Virus record (IMG/VR): IMGVR_UViG_3300009108_000017
Coordinates: 1 to 43,773 of that record
Reading direction: 5' to 3' (one strand)
Length of the DNA: 43,773 bases
Origin: a virus
The position numbers and the translations under genes were made by a program. The notes under the pieces were generated by a model. It saw only the letters and a program-made list of their open reading frames with translations. It was not told where the DNA came from and searched no databases. Shown in pieces: positions 32,075 through 42,400 of the stretch (the first letter of the stretch is position 1; each line of letters opens with the position of its first letter).

Positions 32075-33352
32075 TTAGTATTGTGAACCACAAGGTCCCA
32101 GATAATTTTTAGCAGCCGTTAAATCTCCGATATCAGTAGCATTTGTATCAGAAGCATGAGGCCACTTTTGAATGGTGTTTACTGAGTTTCCACCACCTGC
32201 TCCAGTATCACCGCCACAACTATAACTATGTGTTAGGGATGATATACCAGAACTTACCCAAAGTGCCGCTATTAAATTTCCAATATCAGAACCAGCAGCA
32301 CTTGCCGCAAATGCAAATTTTTGAATATGATCGGTACGACTAGGCGCGGAACCCGCTCCAAAATTATAACCATGTGTAAGTGAAGAACTTCCTCCAGTTT
32401 GACCAGCACCAACGGCAAGATCACCAACATCAGCACCATTTGCAGATGCTTGCATTTGAAAACGCTCAATATATACTGACTGAGCACCACTAACAAAACC
32501 ACCGTGGATATATCCATAACCAGCATCTGTGTCAGAAGATCCGGCCGCATGACCATAGGATACAGTAGAATCACCTACATCAACTGCATTTGATGAAGAA
32601 GCATCAGCAGAACGCTCAATTATGTTTCCCTGACCCATCCAATAACAATGAGTTTCAGAACTACAAGAACCCAGATCCCTTCTAGTTGAAGTGAGATCAC
32701 CCACATCAACAGTATTACCTTCTGCAGCCCAAGACATTCTTTCTATTACATTTGAATTTCCACTAGGAGGATAACCACCCGCACAATAACCATGAGTAGG
32801 AGATGAACAACCTGTCCTCTCTCCTCCTGCTACGAGTATGTCACCGACATCAGTAGCATTTCCATCAGACGTAAGAGAAACTCGGTCAATTGCATTAGTA
32901 GTTGGTACAGTACCTCCCCATATATATCCATAACTAGAGCCTGGAAAATTAAATGGTTGTATATCACCTGAACCTGCACCTACATTAGTCCATACGTTTT
33001 CTCCAGCAGTTGCATCAGTACATATATATACTTCTCCTGAAGTTTTGTTAACCCACTTTGCACCAAGTGTAAGATTTGTATCTATAGCTGGATCACTCGT
33101 ACTTACAGTAGGTCCCGGAGCATTGGTTAAGTTTGCACCACTTATTGCAGGTATCTTTGCATTACTATCCAACTGTAATATTTTTCCTGCTGTAGTACCA
33201 ACATCTATTCTTGCTGTTGCAAGAGAACCAGTACTAAATGCAGAAGCATTCAAAGCAGTAACTTGACTACCATCAATAGCTGGTATCTTACTGTTACCAT
33301 CCAGTACGATAGTATTGTTTGCTCCAACTGTATTTGTTACATTAATCGTCAT
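32075..33352 (-). CDS. Kelch-like six-repeat tail fibre/adhesin, paralogue C
   Basis: 425 residues: two adapter repeats, the block WVNKTSGEVYICTDATAGEN, and six repeats. Residues at predicted loop positions differ strongly from the other copies (YWMGQG, YIHGGFVSGAQS, NFGAGSAPSRTD), while the frame residues VGDL are kept. Loop variation with frame conservation is what would be expected for diversified binding surfaces. Confidence 0.8.
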   Translation of the reverse strand: MTINVTNTVGANNTIVLDGNSKIPAIDGSQVTALNASAFSTGSLATARIDVGTTAGKILQLDSNAKIPAISGANLTNAPGPTVSTSDPAIDTNLTLGAKWVNKTSGEVYICTDATAGENVWTNVGAGSGDIQPFNFPGSSYGYIWGGTVPTTNAIDRVSLTSDGNATDVGDILVAGGERTGCSSPTHGYCAGGYPPSGNSNVIERMSWAAEGNTVDVGDLTSTRRDLGSCSSETHCYWMGQGNIIERSADASSSNAVDVGDSTVSYGHAAGSSDTDAGYGYIHGGFVSGAQSVYIERFQMQASANGADVGDLAVGAGQTGGSSSLTHGYNFGAGSAPSRTDHIQKFAFAASAAGSDIGNLIAALWVSSGISSLTHSYSCGGDTGAGGGNSVNTIQKWPHASDTNATDIGDLTAAKNYLGPCGSQY

Positions 33353-33361
33353 TTGTTTTCC

Positions 33362-34519
33362 TTATTGTTGACTTGTTGCCATATAATATCTTGCGACAGT
33401 TAAATCTGCTATATCAGTAGCATTACCCGAAGATGCCATCTGTAATTTTTGAATTATATTGGTACTTGATCCACCACCAGTTGTCCCACCAGAATGATAA
33501 GCATGAGTCGTAGATGAAGTTCCACCACCAACAGCTTGCGCACTAGCCAAATCACCGACATCAGAACCATTTGATGAAGCTGCAAATTGGAATCGTTCAA
33601 TGTAATTATTTACCCACGGATTACCTCCACCCAAAGCATAGCCATAAGTCAATGAACTACATCCTGCTTCATAAGACCTATTACCTGGCATGTCACCAAC
33701 ATCAGTAGAATTACCATCACTAGAATAAGAAACTCGTTGAATGTGATTTTGATCTGGATTATTACCTCCTGAACCATAACCATAACCTCCATTAATATCA
33801 CTATACCCAGCAATATAAGTAGCATTAGATAACAAATCACCGACATCAGTACTATTTCCATCTGTGCTGTGAGAATATTTTTCTATTCTATTATTTTCAC
33901 CACCAACACTATAACCATGAGTAATAGACGAAAAACCTCCATTACCTCCTAAACTTCCACCAACCAAATCTCCAATACGACTTGCATCTGAAGAACTTCC
34001 AAAAGCAAACTTAAAGATATCATCTGTATATGTTGAGGGCGACCAGCCGCCAGCCCAAAAACCATAAGTTGCAGATGAAGAACCACCACCAGATTGTCTT
34101 GCAAGAACTACATCACCGACATCAGTAGCATTTGAATCACTCGTAAAAGGGAAACGGTCGATTACGTTTGAAGAAGGCCACCCTGACATCTGATAACTAT
34201 AAGATTCACCCGGAAATGTCCAAGGCTGTACATCACCTGTACCTGCTCCTATATTAGTCCATACGTTTGCACCAGCTGTTGCGTCTGTACATATGTATGC
34301 TTCACCTGATGTCTTATTATACCAAACAGAACCAACACCATCAGAAGGATTTGTTGCTATAACAGGATCACTTGTTGATACAGTAAAACCAGTATCAACA
34401 TTAGTTAATTGACTTCCATCTATAGCTGGAAGATTACCTGAACCATCTCGTTGTACGAGTTGGTTTGCAGATGTTCCTACATCTTCCATCATTGTAATGT
34501 CTAATTTATTTACTGCCAT
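33362..34519 (-). CDS. Kelch-like six-repeat tail fibre/adhesin, paralogue D
   Basis: 385 residues: one adapter repeat with the N-terminus MAVNKLDITMMEDVGTSANQ, close to that of paralogue A, then VWYNKTSGEAYICTDATAG and six repeats ending in VARYYMATSQQ. The final repeat ends in Gln-Gln instead of the Gln-Tyr or Asn-Tyr of the others. A and D share the single-adapter N-terminus; B, C and E share the longer one. Confidence 0.8.
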   Translation of the reverse strand: MAVNKLDITMMEDVGTSANQLVQRDGSGNLPAIDGSQLTNVDTGFTVSTSDPVIATNPSDGVGSVWYNKTSGEAYICTDATAGANVWTNIGAGTGDVQPWTFPGESYSYQMSGWPSSNVIDRFPFTSDSNATDVGDVVLARQSGGGSSSATYGFWAGGWSPSTYTDDIFKFAFGSSSDASRIGDLVGGSLGGNGGFSSITHGYSVGGENNRIEKYSHSTDGNSTDVGDLLSNATYIAGYSDINGGYGYGSGGNNPDQNHIQRVSYSSDGNSTDVGDMPGNRSYEAGCSSLTYGYALGGGNPWVNNYIERFQFAASSNGSDVGDLASAQAVGGGTSSTTHAYHSGGTTGGGSSTNIIQKLQMASSGNATDIADLTVARYYMATSQQ

Positions 34520-34528
34520 TTGTTTTCC

Positions 34529-35806
34529 TTAGTATTCTGTTCCACCACCAGATGCAATTCCAGCATCAAGGTCAGCTACATCTACACTATTCCCATCTGT
34601 AGTAAAACTAAATTTTTCAATTACATTTGTATTTCCAGGATAACCACCTATCTCATAACCATAAGCTGTTGCCGATGATGCAGTAGATCCTCCTGTAGCT
34701 GTCAATAAATTACCTACATCAGTACCATTATTACTTGAATCAAATTGAAATTTTTGAATCGTATTTGTCCATCCTGAATTAACACCTGCTGAACTATACC
34801 CATGTGTGGTTGATGATGAACCCGAATTATTATACATAGATTCAAACAAATCTTGTGTTGTATCAACTGAATTACCATCTGACGCAAAAGCATTTCTTTC
34901 AATCTGATTAGTATGAGCACCAGTATATCCACCGACATTATAACCATGAGTTAAAGTAAAACAAGTAGCTCCTGAATGTCTACCCACTGCCATATCACCT
35001 ACATCAGTAGCATTTGAATCTGTTGCGTTTGGATGTTTATCAATAACATTTCTATAACTATTACCACCACCTTCTCCACCATAATTATAAATATGACTAC
35101 TAGATGAACAACTATTGTTCCAGAAAGCACGACCTATAGTTAAATCACCTACATCAGTAGCATTTGAATCTGACGCAAATGGAAATTTATTAATATCAAC
35201 CTTACTTGGTTCGCCACCAGCACCATAACCATAAGATGTAGATTTTCCACCACACATACCCTGCGCACCATATAACATATCTCCTACATCAGTTCCATTT
35301 GAATCTGATGATAACGACCATTTTCCAATACGATTACTTGCACTAGGATTTCCACCTATATAATATCCATAATTAGAACCCTGAACACTCCACGGCAAAA
35401 TATCACCTGTACCTGCTCCTACATTAGTCCATACATTTGCTCCAGCAGTTGCATCTGTGCATATATACATCTCACCTGTTGTACTATTATTCCATTCTGT
35501 TCCAACACCACCAGAGGGGTTTGTACTTACTGTAGGATCACTTGCAGAGATTGTTGCAGATACTATACCAGTTAATAGACTTGCATCAACAGCTGGAAGA
35601 TTTCCAGAACCATCTAGTAATACAAGTTTATTTGCAGTCGTACCAGTATCCAATCGAGCTGATGCAATAGTACCACTAGCAACATTGGTAGCATTCAGAA
35701 TTGTTATCTGACTACCATCTTTTGCTGGTATCTTACTACTACCATCGGCAACCAATATTTGATTGGCACCGTTTACTTGACTATCTGATATAGATATAAT
35801 TGCCAT
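34529..35806 (-). CDS. Kelch-like six-repeat tail fibre/adhesin, paralogue E
   Basis: 425 residues: two adapter repeats (SKIPAKDGSQITILNATN and GNLPAVDASLLTG), the block EWNNSTTGEMYICTDATAGA and six repeats. The stop of the next upstream gene and this start are directly adjacent. It is the first of the five tandem copies in the direction of transcription. Confidence 0.8.
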   Translation of the reverse strand: MAIISISDSQVNGANQILVADGSSKIPAKDGSQITILNATNVASGTIASARLDTGTTANKLVLLDGSGNLPAVDASLLTGIVSATISASDPTVSTNPSGGVGTEWNNSTTGEMYICTDATAGANVWTNVGAGTGDILPWSVQGSNYGYYIGGNPSASNRIGKWSLSSDSNGTDVGDMLYGAQGMCGGKSTSYGYGAGGEPSKVDINKFPFASDSNATDVGDLTIGRAFWNNSCSSSSHIYNYGGEGGGNSYRNVIDKHPNATDSNATDVGDMAVGRHSGATCFTLTHGYNVGGYTGAHTNQIERNAFASDGNSVDTTQDLFESMYNNSGSSSTTHGYSSAGVNSGWTNTIQKFQFDSSNNGTDVGNLLTATGGSTASSATAYGYEIGGYPGNTNVIEKFSFTTDGNSVDVADLDAGIASGGGTEY

Positions 35807-37399
35807 TTAGAAAGTTCCACCATCAATTACATTTGTCCATTCTGGTGTTCCACTATTAGATTTAAGAAAGTAACCATTCGCACCAGCTGCAGTTACATTA
35901 ATTGTACCAGTACCATTACCATATAATATTCCATTAGATGTAAATGTTGATGCACCTGTTCCACCAAATCCAACTGTCAATTGTGCAGGGGTTGTCCAAG
36001 TTCCACTTGTAACTATTCCGACACCTGTTGCACTTGAAGTATTTAAACCAGTTCCACCTTTTGTTGCACTAATTGCTGTTGCGTTCCAAGTACCAGTTCC
36101 AATAGTTCCTACAGTTGTAATTGCAGCTTGACCTGCCCATGCCGTATCAATAACAATATTATCCGATGTAACAGTAATACCAGTACCCGTATTAACATAC
36201 ATGGTATTTCCAGTTTTACTTAAACCATCACCAGTTGTTATTTGTCCTGTTCCAGAAAATTGTGCAAATAAAATTTGTGTCGATCCAAAAGTAATAGCAG
36301 TATCTTGTGTCATTACATAACCATTGTCTGCATTAGTAGTTCCACCTTCACAAAAGAAAAACACACCAGAATTTAATTCAGCAGCTGTATCAGCATCAGT
36401 CGTTCTTGTTAATACCCAATTAGCTGAACCACTACCAACAGTAGTTACTTTGTAAATACCATTTGCAGTATTACCAGTTTGGTCTTTAACCAATACTCTA
36501 TCATTAAGTGAAAGTGCTACACCATCAATATTAATTGCAGCTTGTGTATCACTATTAGTCATAGTTGCACCAACACCACTAACACCATTATTATATGTAA
36601 CAGTAAGATTTGTTGTCGTTGCAACCTTAACTGAATCCTTTACTTCTAGTCCAGTTAAATTATTATCAACATATGTTTTAATTGCTAATGCACTTGCAAG
36701 AGTTGTATGAGTTCCTGCAACAGTTGTTAAATCTGTATCAAGAGCAGTAATACCATCCAACAAATTTAACTCTGTAGCTGATGCTGTAACTTGAGTTGCA
36801 GAACCACTTGCACCAATCCAGAGTTGAGTTGTTTTAACAAGATCAATATGTTTATTACCATCAAGTACAACTGCTCTTCCACCATAAGAAGTTCCAACAG
36901 TTGTATCAACAAAATTTAGTTGTGCTGTTGATGAAGTACAACCATCTAACTTATTAAGTTCAGTTGTATCTAATGTTGCACCATCAAGAATATTTAATTC
37001 TGTTGATGATGAAGTAACACCAGATAATTTATTTAACTCTGCCGCAGTTGCTGTAACTTGAGTTGCAGAACCTGTCGAACCAATATAGAGTGCCGTTGTT
37101 TTAACTGCATCTACATGAGAATTATTATCTGTTAATATTGCTGATGATGCAGTAAGAGTTCCATTAGCATGGTCTAACATTTTGGTAAAATAAGAACCAC
37201 CAATAATTACTGAAGTTCTTGTTCCACCTAAACCATCTGCATGACCAATATAAAGTTTTCCCTGTCCAGCCTCATCACCACTACCATCACTAGCTGAATA
37301 AGAATAACCTAATTCACCAGCAGTTAAAGAACCACCACTAATATTAGAATTAGGTACTGTATTATTTGTTGATCTTTTTATTTGTATTACATTAGCCAT
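35807..37399 (-). CDS. Tail fibre protein with TELN/LDG repeats
   Basis: 530 residues. N-terminal LTAGELGYSYSASDGSGDEAGQGKLYIGHADG domain is typical of marine T4-like fibre or baseplate-attached proteins. Residues about 110-230 hold repeats of ATELNKLDGVTS type (ELNKLSG, ELNILDG, ELNKLDG, QLNFVD, ELNLLDG), which form a trimeric shaft. The C-terminal part (IVTSGTWTTPAQLTVGFGGTGASTFTSNGILYGNGTG) has the GGTG repeats of fibre tips. It probably forms a proximal shaft to which other fibres attach. Confidence 0.85.
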   Translation of the reverse strand: MANVIQIKRSTNNTVPNSNISGGSLTAGELGYSYSASDGSGDEAGQGKLYIGHADGLGGTRTSVIIGGSYFTKMLDHANGTLTASSAILTDNNSHVDAVKTTALYIGSTGSATQVTATAAELNKLSGVTSSSTELNILDGATLDTTELNKLDGCTSSTAQLNFVDTTVGTSYGGRAVVLDGNKHIDLVKTTQLWIGASGSATQVTASATELNLLDGITALDTDLTTVAGTHTTLASALAIKTYVDNNLTGLEVKDSVKVATTTNLTVTYNNGVSGVGATMTNSDTQAAINIDGVALSLNDRVLVKDQTGNTANGIYKVTTVGSGSANWVLTRTTDADTAAELNSGVFFFCEGGTTNADNGYVMTQDTAITFGSTQILFAQFSGTGQITTGDGLSKTGNTMYVNTGTGITVTSDNIVIDTAWAGQAAITTVGTIGTGTWNATAISATKGGTGLNTSSATGVGIVTSGTWTTPAQLTVGFGGTGASTFTSNGILYGNGTGTINVTAAGANGYFLKSNSGTPEWTNVIDGGTF

Positions 37400-37409
37400 A
37401 GTTTATTCC

Positions 37410-37658
37410 TTAGTCCATTAATCCTGCATCAAAAGCTAAATCTGTAAATGCTTTTAATTCATATCTTGATATACCTGAGTTCCAAACTAATAAAGAATTA
37501 TTTGGTGCAGATGATGAATCTACATCTGTTGCAGTATTAACTGTTATTGTTCCTCTAGTTTCTGTAGATTGAACAACAGCAGATGCAGAAATTCCCGGTT
37601 GTGTTACTTTAACAACACTTGAAACATCAGAAGCTGCTTGTACGACAAGATTTGCCAT
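37410..37658 (-). CDS. Small virion protein (82 aa)
   Basis: 82 residues, beta-rich: VSSVVKVTQPGISASAVVQSTETRGTITVN and the tail NSLLVWNSGISRYELKAFTD. The ending resembles short segments in phage fibre adapters (LVWNSGISRYE). It lies between the LamG fibre and the TELN fibre and overlaps the next upstream stop by one base. Likely a structural adapter. Confidence 0.7.
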   Translation of the reverse strand: MANLVVQAASDVSSVVKVTQPGISASAVVQSTETRGTITVNTATDVDSSSAPNNSLLVWNSGISRYELKAFTDLAFDAGLMD

Positions 37659-37996
37659 TACTTAGTTACCTCTGGTCTAATAGTTATTACTCCTTCGATA
37701 ACTCTTGTAACTGTTGAATCAGCAGCAGTTATCTGTAAATCATAAACATATCTACCTGCTTTAAGTGCAGCTGTTTGTACAGCTGTCAATGATATAACAA
37801 TAATACCGCCAGTCGGTGGTGTCTGTATTGTTGCAAGAATTGTTGTATATGCAGTTGATGTATAATTCTTGCGTAACTGTGATGCCGCAGTATATCCAGT
37901 TAAATTCTGAATAGTCGTACCATCATTTTCATATACAGTAATCGACTTTGAATATGTCGAACCTTGATCTATATTTTGATTTAGTATTGATGCCAT
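37658..37996 (-). CDS. Ig-like/BppU-type small virion protein (112 aa)
   Basis: 112 residues. The strand pattern QGSTYSKSITVYENDGTTIQNLTGYTAASQLRKNYTST and AALKAGRYVYDLQIT... RVIEGVITIRPEVTK matches the short beta-sandwich domain at the N-termini of baseplate fibre proteins (BppU-like) and similar marine phage proteins. A fibre-attachment or baseplate adapter role is inferred. Confidence 0.75.
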   Translation of the reverse strand: MASILNQNIDQGSTYSKSITVYENDGTTIQNLTGYTAASQLRKNYTSTAYTTILATIQTPPTGGIIVISLTAVQTAALKAGRYVYDLQITAADSTVTRVIEGVITIRPEVTK

Positions 37997-37999
37997 ATC

Positions 38000-39445
38000 T
38001 TATGCCCAAGCCAATGAAGTTGCGTGTACTCTTGTTTCCTTTGATCCCGATGCCTGATTTGCCCATTCAATTTTATATCTCATATCAGTTCCAGAAGCAC
38101 TATTTGAAAATGCTACGTTGTTTGCAGATACAATCTTTTTAGTTCCACTTCCCCAAGTACCTTTATCCACAAGTGTTGCTTGATCCCATCCAGTTCCACC
38201 ATTACGAGATACATAAGCTTTTAAATCTGTATTCAATGTTGCTGTGCCTGCAAAATTTTCTACCAACATACAAATGTCACCTGTCGTTGGTGCAGACAAT
38301 GCTGTGTTTGCAGTTGATACTACATTACCAGTAGCGTTGGCAGCTGCTACCGGTGGAGTCATTGAAGCACCCGAATATCTTGCAATACCTTTAGAAATTC
38401 TAAGTTCATCCATATAATAACCACTTGTAGCAAACTCACTAGCAGCATGTGAGTTTGCTGAATCAACATGAGCTCCGATTGCTATATCACCACGATCACC
38501 AGATGTCCCAGTTAAACAAGTTTCACTTATTCGTCTTGTGCCATTTATGTAAACATCTATAGTATTCCCACCCCTACGTTGCATAACTACATAATTCCAT
38601 GCAGCTGTATTATAATACTCTCCTGTCGTTGAATGATGTCCTGATTGACCAAATTCCATACGAAACGCATCACTTGGATCAGAAGCAGTTTCAATATCCC
38701 ATTGTCCACCATTGTTATAATGATGATTTGGATGATGATTTACCAATCTATTTTGTCCTACCAATGGATTAGGACAATATACATAAAATTCAACAGTAAA
38801 GTCACCATCAAATTGCAAAGATGCATGCCACGGAACCCAAAAAGCAGTTGACCCAGTAAAAGCCCAACTAGTTGCTCCGATTTTATTTTGTGTTGTTGAA
38901 TGAGTTATTCCCCCAACTCTAGTTATTGTATGTCCGTAAGAAGAGCTGTCGGTGAATGTGGTGCCACCATTTGTTGTATCTGAATGTACGAGCAATGAAG
39001 TGTAAGAATCTGATGTAAATTGACCTGACGACATAGTTGTTAAATATCCAGCAGTTGCAGTTGCACCTGTTTGTAAAACATTTGTTACTGTCACTCCTGT
39101 CCCGTCTTTGTATTCATCAATCACTTGGTCAATCAAATTAAACTTTGCAAGATTATTTGCCGCCTGTGTTTTGAATGCGAGTATAGCAATATTATTTTCT
39201 AATACTGATGTATCAGTTGAAACACCAGTTAAGTTACTACCATCTATTGCAGGTAACGCACCACTAAGATTTGCCGATGCTAAATTTGTTAATGCAGAAC
39301 CATTGAGTGCAGGAAGATTACCAGTTAGTTTAGATGAACTAACACCAGTTTGAATCTTGGCATCTGTTATAGAACCATCAGCTATGTCTGCCGCGACAAC
39401 AGTTTCATCTGCTATGTTACTTGATTTAATTCTTGTTAATGCCAT
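38000..39445 (-). CDS. Tail fibre with LamG/concanavalin-like domain
   Basis: 481 residues. N-terminal adapter repeats (GNLPALNGSALTNL, GALPAIDGSNLTG), a short coiled coil (DTSVLENNIAILAFKTQAANNLAK), a LamG-like sandwich (about 190-360: FTVEFYVYCPNP, IDVYINGTRR, YMDELRISKGIARY) and a C-terminal domain PTTGDICMLVENFAG ending in TRVHATSLAWA. LamG-like domains bind carbohydrates in many phage tail proteins. The same adapter and C-terminal domain occur in the giant fibre next to it, so it is a smaller paralogue. Confidence 0.85.
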   Translation of the reverse strand: MALTRIKSSNIADETVVAADIADGSITDAKIQTGVSSSKLTGNLPALNGSALTNLASANLSGALPAIDGSNLTGVSTDTSVLENNIAILAFKTQAANNLAKFNLIDQVIDEYKDGTGVTVTNVLQTGATATAGYLTTMSSGQFTSDSYTSLLVHSDTTNGGTTFTDSSSYGHTITRVGGITHSTTQNKIGATSWAFTGSTAFWVPWHASLQFDGDFTVEFYVYCPNPLVGQNRLVNHHPNHHYNNGGQWDIETASDPSDAFRMEFGQSGHHSTTGEYYNTAAWNYVVMQRRGGNTIDVYINGTRRISETCLTGTSGDRGDIAIGAHVDSANSHAASEFATSGYYMDELRISKGIARYSGASMTPPVAAANATGNVVSTANTALSAPTTGDICMLVENFAGTATLNTDLKAYVSRNGGTGWDQATLVDKGTWGSGTKKIVSANNVAFSNSASGTDMRYKIEWANQASGSKETRVHATSLAWA

Positions 39446-39457
39446 TCTCTCTCTCCT

Positions 39458-42400
39458 TTATGACCAAGCTAAACTCGTTCCGTGTATTCTTGTTATTTTT
39501 CCTGACTCTGCTGTATATGATGAATCAGTTAAATTACCATCTCCATGAAGTAATAATTGTGTATTTGCATCAGTTGTAAAAGCAGATGTTGCTGGTGTAA
39601 AATTAGATGTATATCGTGCTGTATTAGAAAGTCTAACTTCATCCATGTAACCTATAAAACCATCACCCGAGTTTGCAGGTTTCCACCCAAGAAACGGTGT
39701 ACCAACATTTGCAAGATTTTGTGCCATTGTTGTACTCGCACCCTGAGTTCCATCTATAAATATTTTTACTGTTCCACTACTACGAGAACAAGCTACATGA
39801 CACCAAGTACTTACTGGTACTGTTGATGAAGTACTAAGTTCTGGTGATGGAGGACCATGAAGTTGAAGTCTAAGAGTTCTATTAGGATTAACATCAAAAA
39901 TCCAATCATATGTTTGTGTACCCCATTGGTTACTACCAAATAATTTTTTCTGACTAGAAATAGCTGCTAAGTAAATCCACATCTCCCAAGTAAAATCACC
40001 AGTACCATAATCCCAAGTTGCATTATCTTCTATTGAAAAATAATCTCCGTTAGCAGGAAAAGATAAAGAATGAGTTCCAAATTTCTTTTGAGTTGTTGAT
40101 GTAGTTGCATTTGATACAGCTGATACTGTATATGCTGTACCAACTGCCGCCGTGTAACTCTGATTCTTTGTTTCAATCTTATATCTCATACTAGTCGTTG
40201 CAGCTTCTGCTGGTGTGTTTGCCGTACCACCCATTGATGCATGATTAGAACAATAGTAATATAATGTTGGTGCTGATCCAGCTACAGCAATTTGTGTATA
40301 TGCATTAGCACTTCCAGGTGTTCCACTTTCTGTAACACCAGTTGTATATTGTGTACTACCAGCTGCGTCTGCCGCAGTTGCAAATTTAAATGTATGTCCC
40401 GACAATGTAGCATGAGATGTATCAAACTTATAAGTATATCCTTCAGTCAATTCTAAAGTTGGTTGCTGGTTTGAATAGGATAAAGCAGTCCATCCACTTT
40501 TCCAACTAATATCTGCGTAACTTGCATAAGGACTGCTACCTCCACCACCAGCTCCAAAAAAAATATGCATAGTTCCTGTAATGATATTAGTTGCAGTATG
40601 TTTTAAAGTTCCATTTTGATATACAGTAAGAGTAGAACCTACTCTTTTAAATTTATGAACATCATTATTACTACAAGTATACGCTGCCAAAGAAGAATTT
40701 GAACCACCACAAAGACCTTCTGTTTTGGTATCTCTCGCTTGAGTAGCAATAAACCATGTGTCTGTAAAACTTACCATATTACCATTTTCTTGTGATGAGT
40801 TAAATGATCCTACTTCCGCTGAGTCAAATACACCGAACCAACCAGCAGCAGATTCACCAGCAGTTATTTTAGCTTCTACTTCAAAATCTCCACTAAGAGT
40901 TGCTGTACTGTACATTGCTTTATTATTTGTAGTAGCTGTAACTGTTCCTGAACCATAAGAAAAACTACTAGGACTGCCTGTAAATTCACTTGCTGCAGAT
41001 GGAGTTGTCGAAGTAGACCAACTTGCAGGTGTTTCAACTTCATCAATATGAAACTTTGATGAACGAGCAGTTATTGCTTTCGTAATAGTCCCAGGTATCG
41101 TAACATCATTAGCTGCCCATACATTTTGATTTGTTCCCCATGTACCTTTATTTACTAAAGTTGTATCTACATAATTTAATGCATCTCTACTTACACCAAC
41201 TTTAACATCTGTATTGATTGTTGCTGTTCCCACTTCATCTTCAGTCTGTATCATTATGTCTGCTTTCGTTGGTGCAGTCTGTGCCGTTGTCGTGGTTGAT
41301 ATAAGGGACATACTATCTGAAGCTGCTACGGCAGCTACTGCTCCACCATGAACCAAAAGTTTTGTATTTGCATCTGATGTAAATTGTGTAGGACTAGCAA
41401 TCGTTCCACCTCCTTGACCAAACGCTGTGAAATTAGATGTATATCTTGCTACATTAGAAATTCTAATTTCTTCTAAATAACCTTCAAGATCCCTTGTCGT
41501 TCCTCGCCACGATGTGTTGCCTTGCTGTCCGAGAAAAAGATTATTTGAATTAGAAAAATTAGTACCTACTGTACCTGTCCCATTAGAAGCCAGCGTACCA
41601 TTAATATATAATTTTGATTGATTTGACCCTGATCCCTCTCTAACCCACGCTAGATGATACCAAGTATTTAATGTAGGCACAGTTGCACTATAAAGTGTTC
41701 GTGTGTTCGCCAAATAGACTGCTGGATAAAAATCGTTCATAAGTCCAATCGCCCAAACAGAATTATAACCATTATCACCTATCAATAAATTTTGTGCAGA
41801 TGAACCAGTATTACCATTAAGTACTGTTACGTTATACCAAAATTCAATTGTAAAAGGATTTGTCCCAAAACTAAAATCACTATGTGAAGTAATTTCTACT
41901 CTATCTCCATCTCCATCAAAAGCTATTGAATGTGTTCCAATCTTTTTACTTGCCGTTGATATTACTGCGTTAGTTGCTGTTACTGTATGTGCTGAACTAC
42001 TTGCATCTGTCATAGCAGCAACAGCTGCAACAGCAGTTACTTGTCCCTCATAATATTTTGCACCAGCACTACCTTGTAACTCTGCACTAGTAGAAGAACC
42101 TGTGTTTACTGCGGCAGGTACAGCACTTGGTTGTGGTGTATCAGTTGACCGATCTCCAGAAGTTAAATTAGCAACTGTAAAATCAATATTATTTCCACTC
42201 ACATCATTACCAAGAGCACTACTATCCGCAAAGTCTAAATAAAAACCATTAGTACCATATGTTAATCCCGTAACTGTTTTTGGTTTCCAAACACCAGAAA
42301 CAGTTTGTCCGAATGTACTTGGTGTTAATTGTTGTCCATCTACTGAACGAAAATCAGCCAAATATCCGTCAAAATAAAGTGAAGATGTTTCTCTACGCCC

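Larger units (their letters stand above)
30485..35480 (-). repeat. Near-identical 75-bp block shared by the five fibre paralogues
   Basis: The segment encoding GSG-to-TDATAG is conserved at DNA level in all five genes, near 30487-30563, 31664-31740, 32963-33042, 34231-34310 and 35403-35480. The copies at 31664 and 32963 differ at only two positions over about 76 bases. The surrounding repeats are far more divergent, so the blocks are islands of homology spaced about 1.2 kb apart. Confidence 0.8.

Noticed and set aside
29600-35806. Possible CRISPR-like or tandem DNA repeats
   Set aside because: The short recurring motifs are codons of protein repeats in open frames; spacing and sequence are not those of a CRISPR array.
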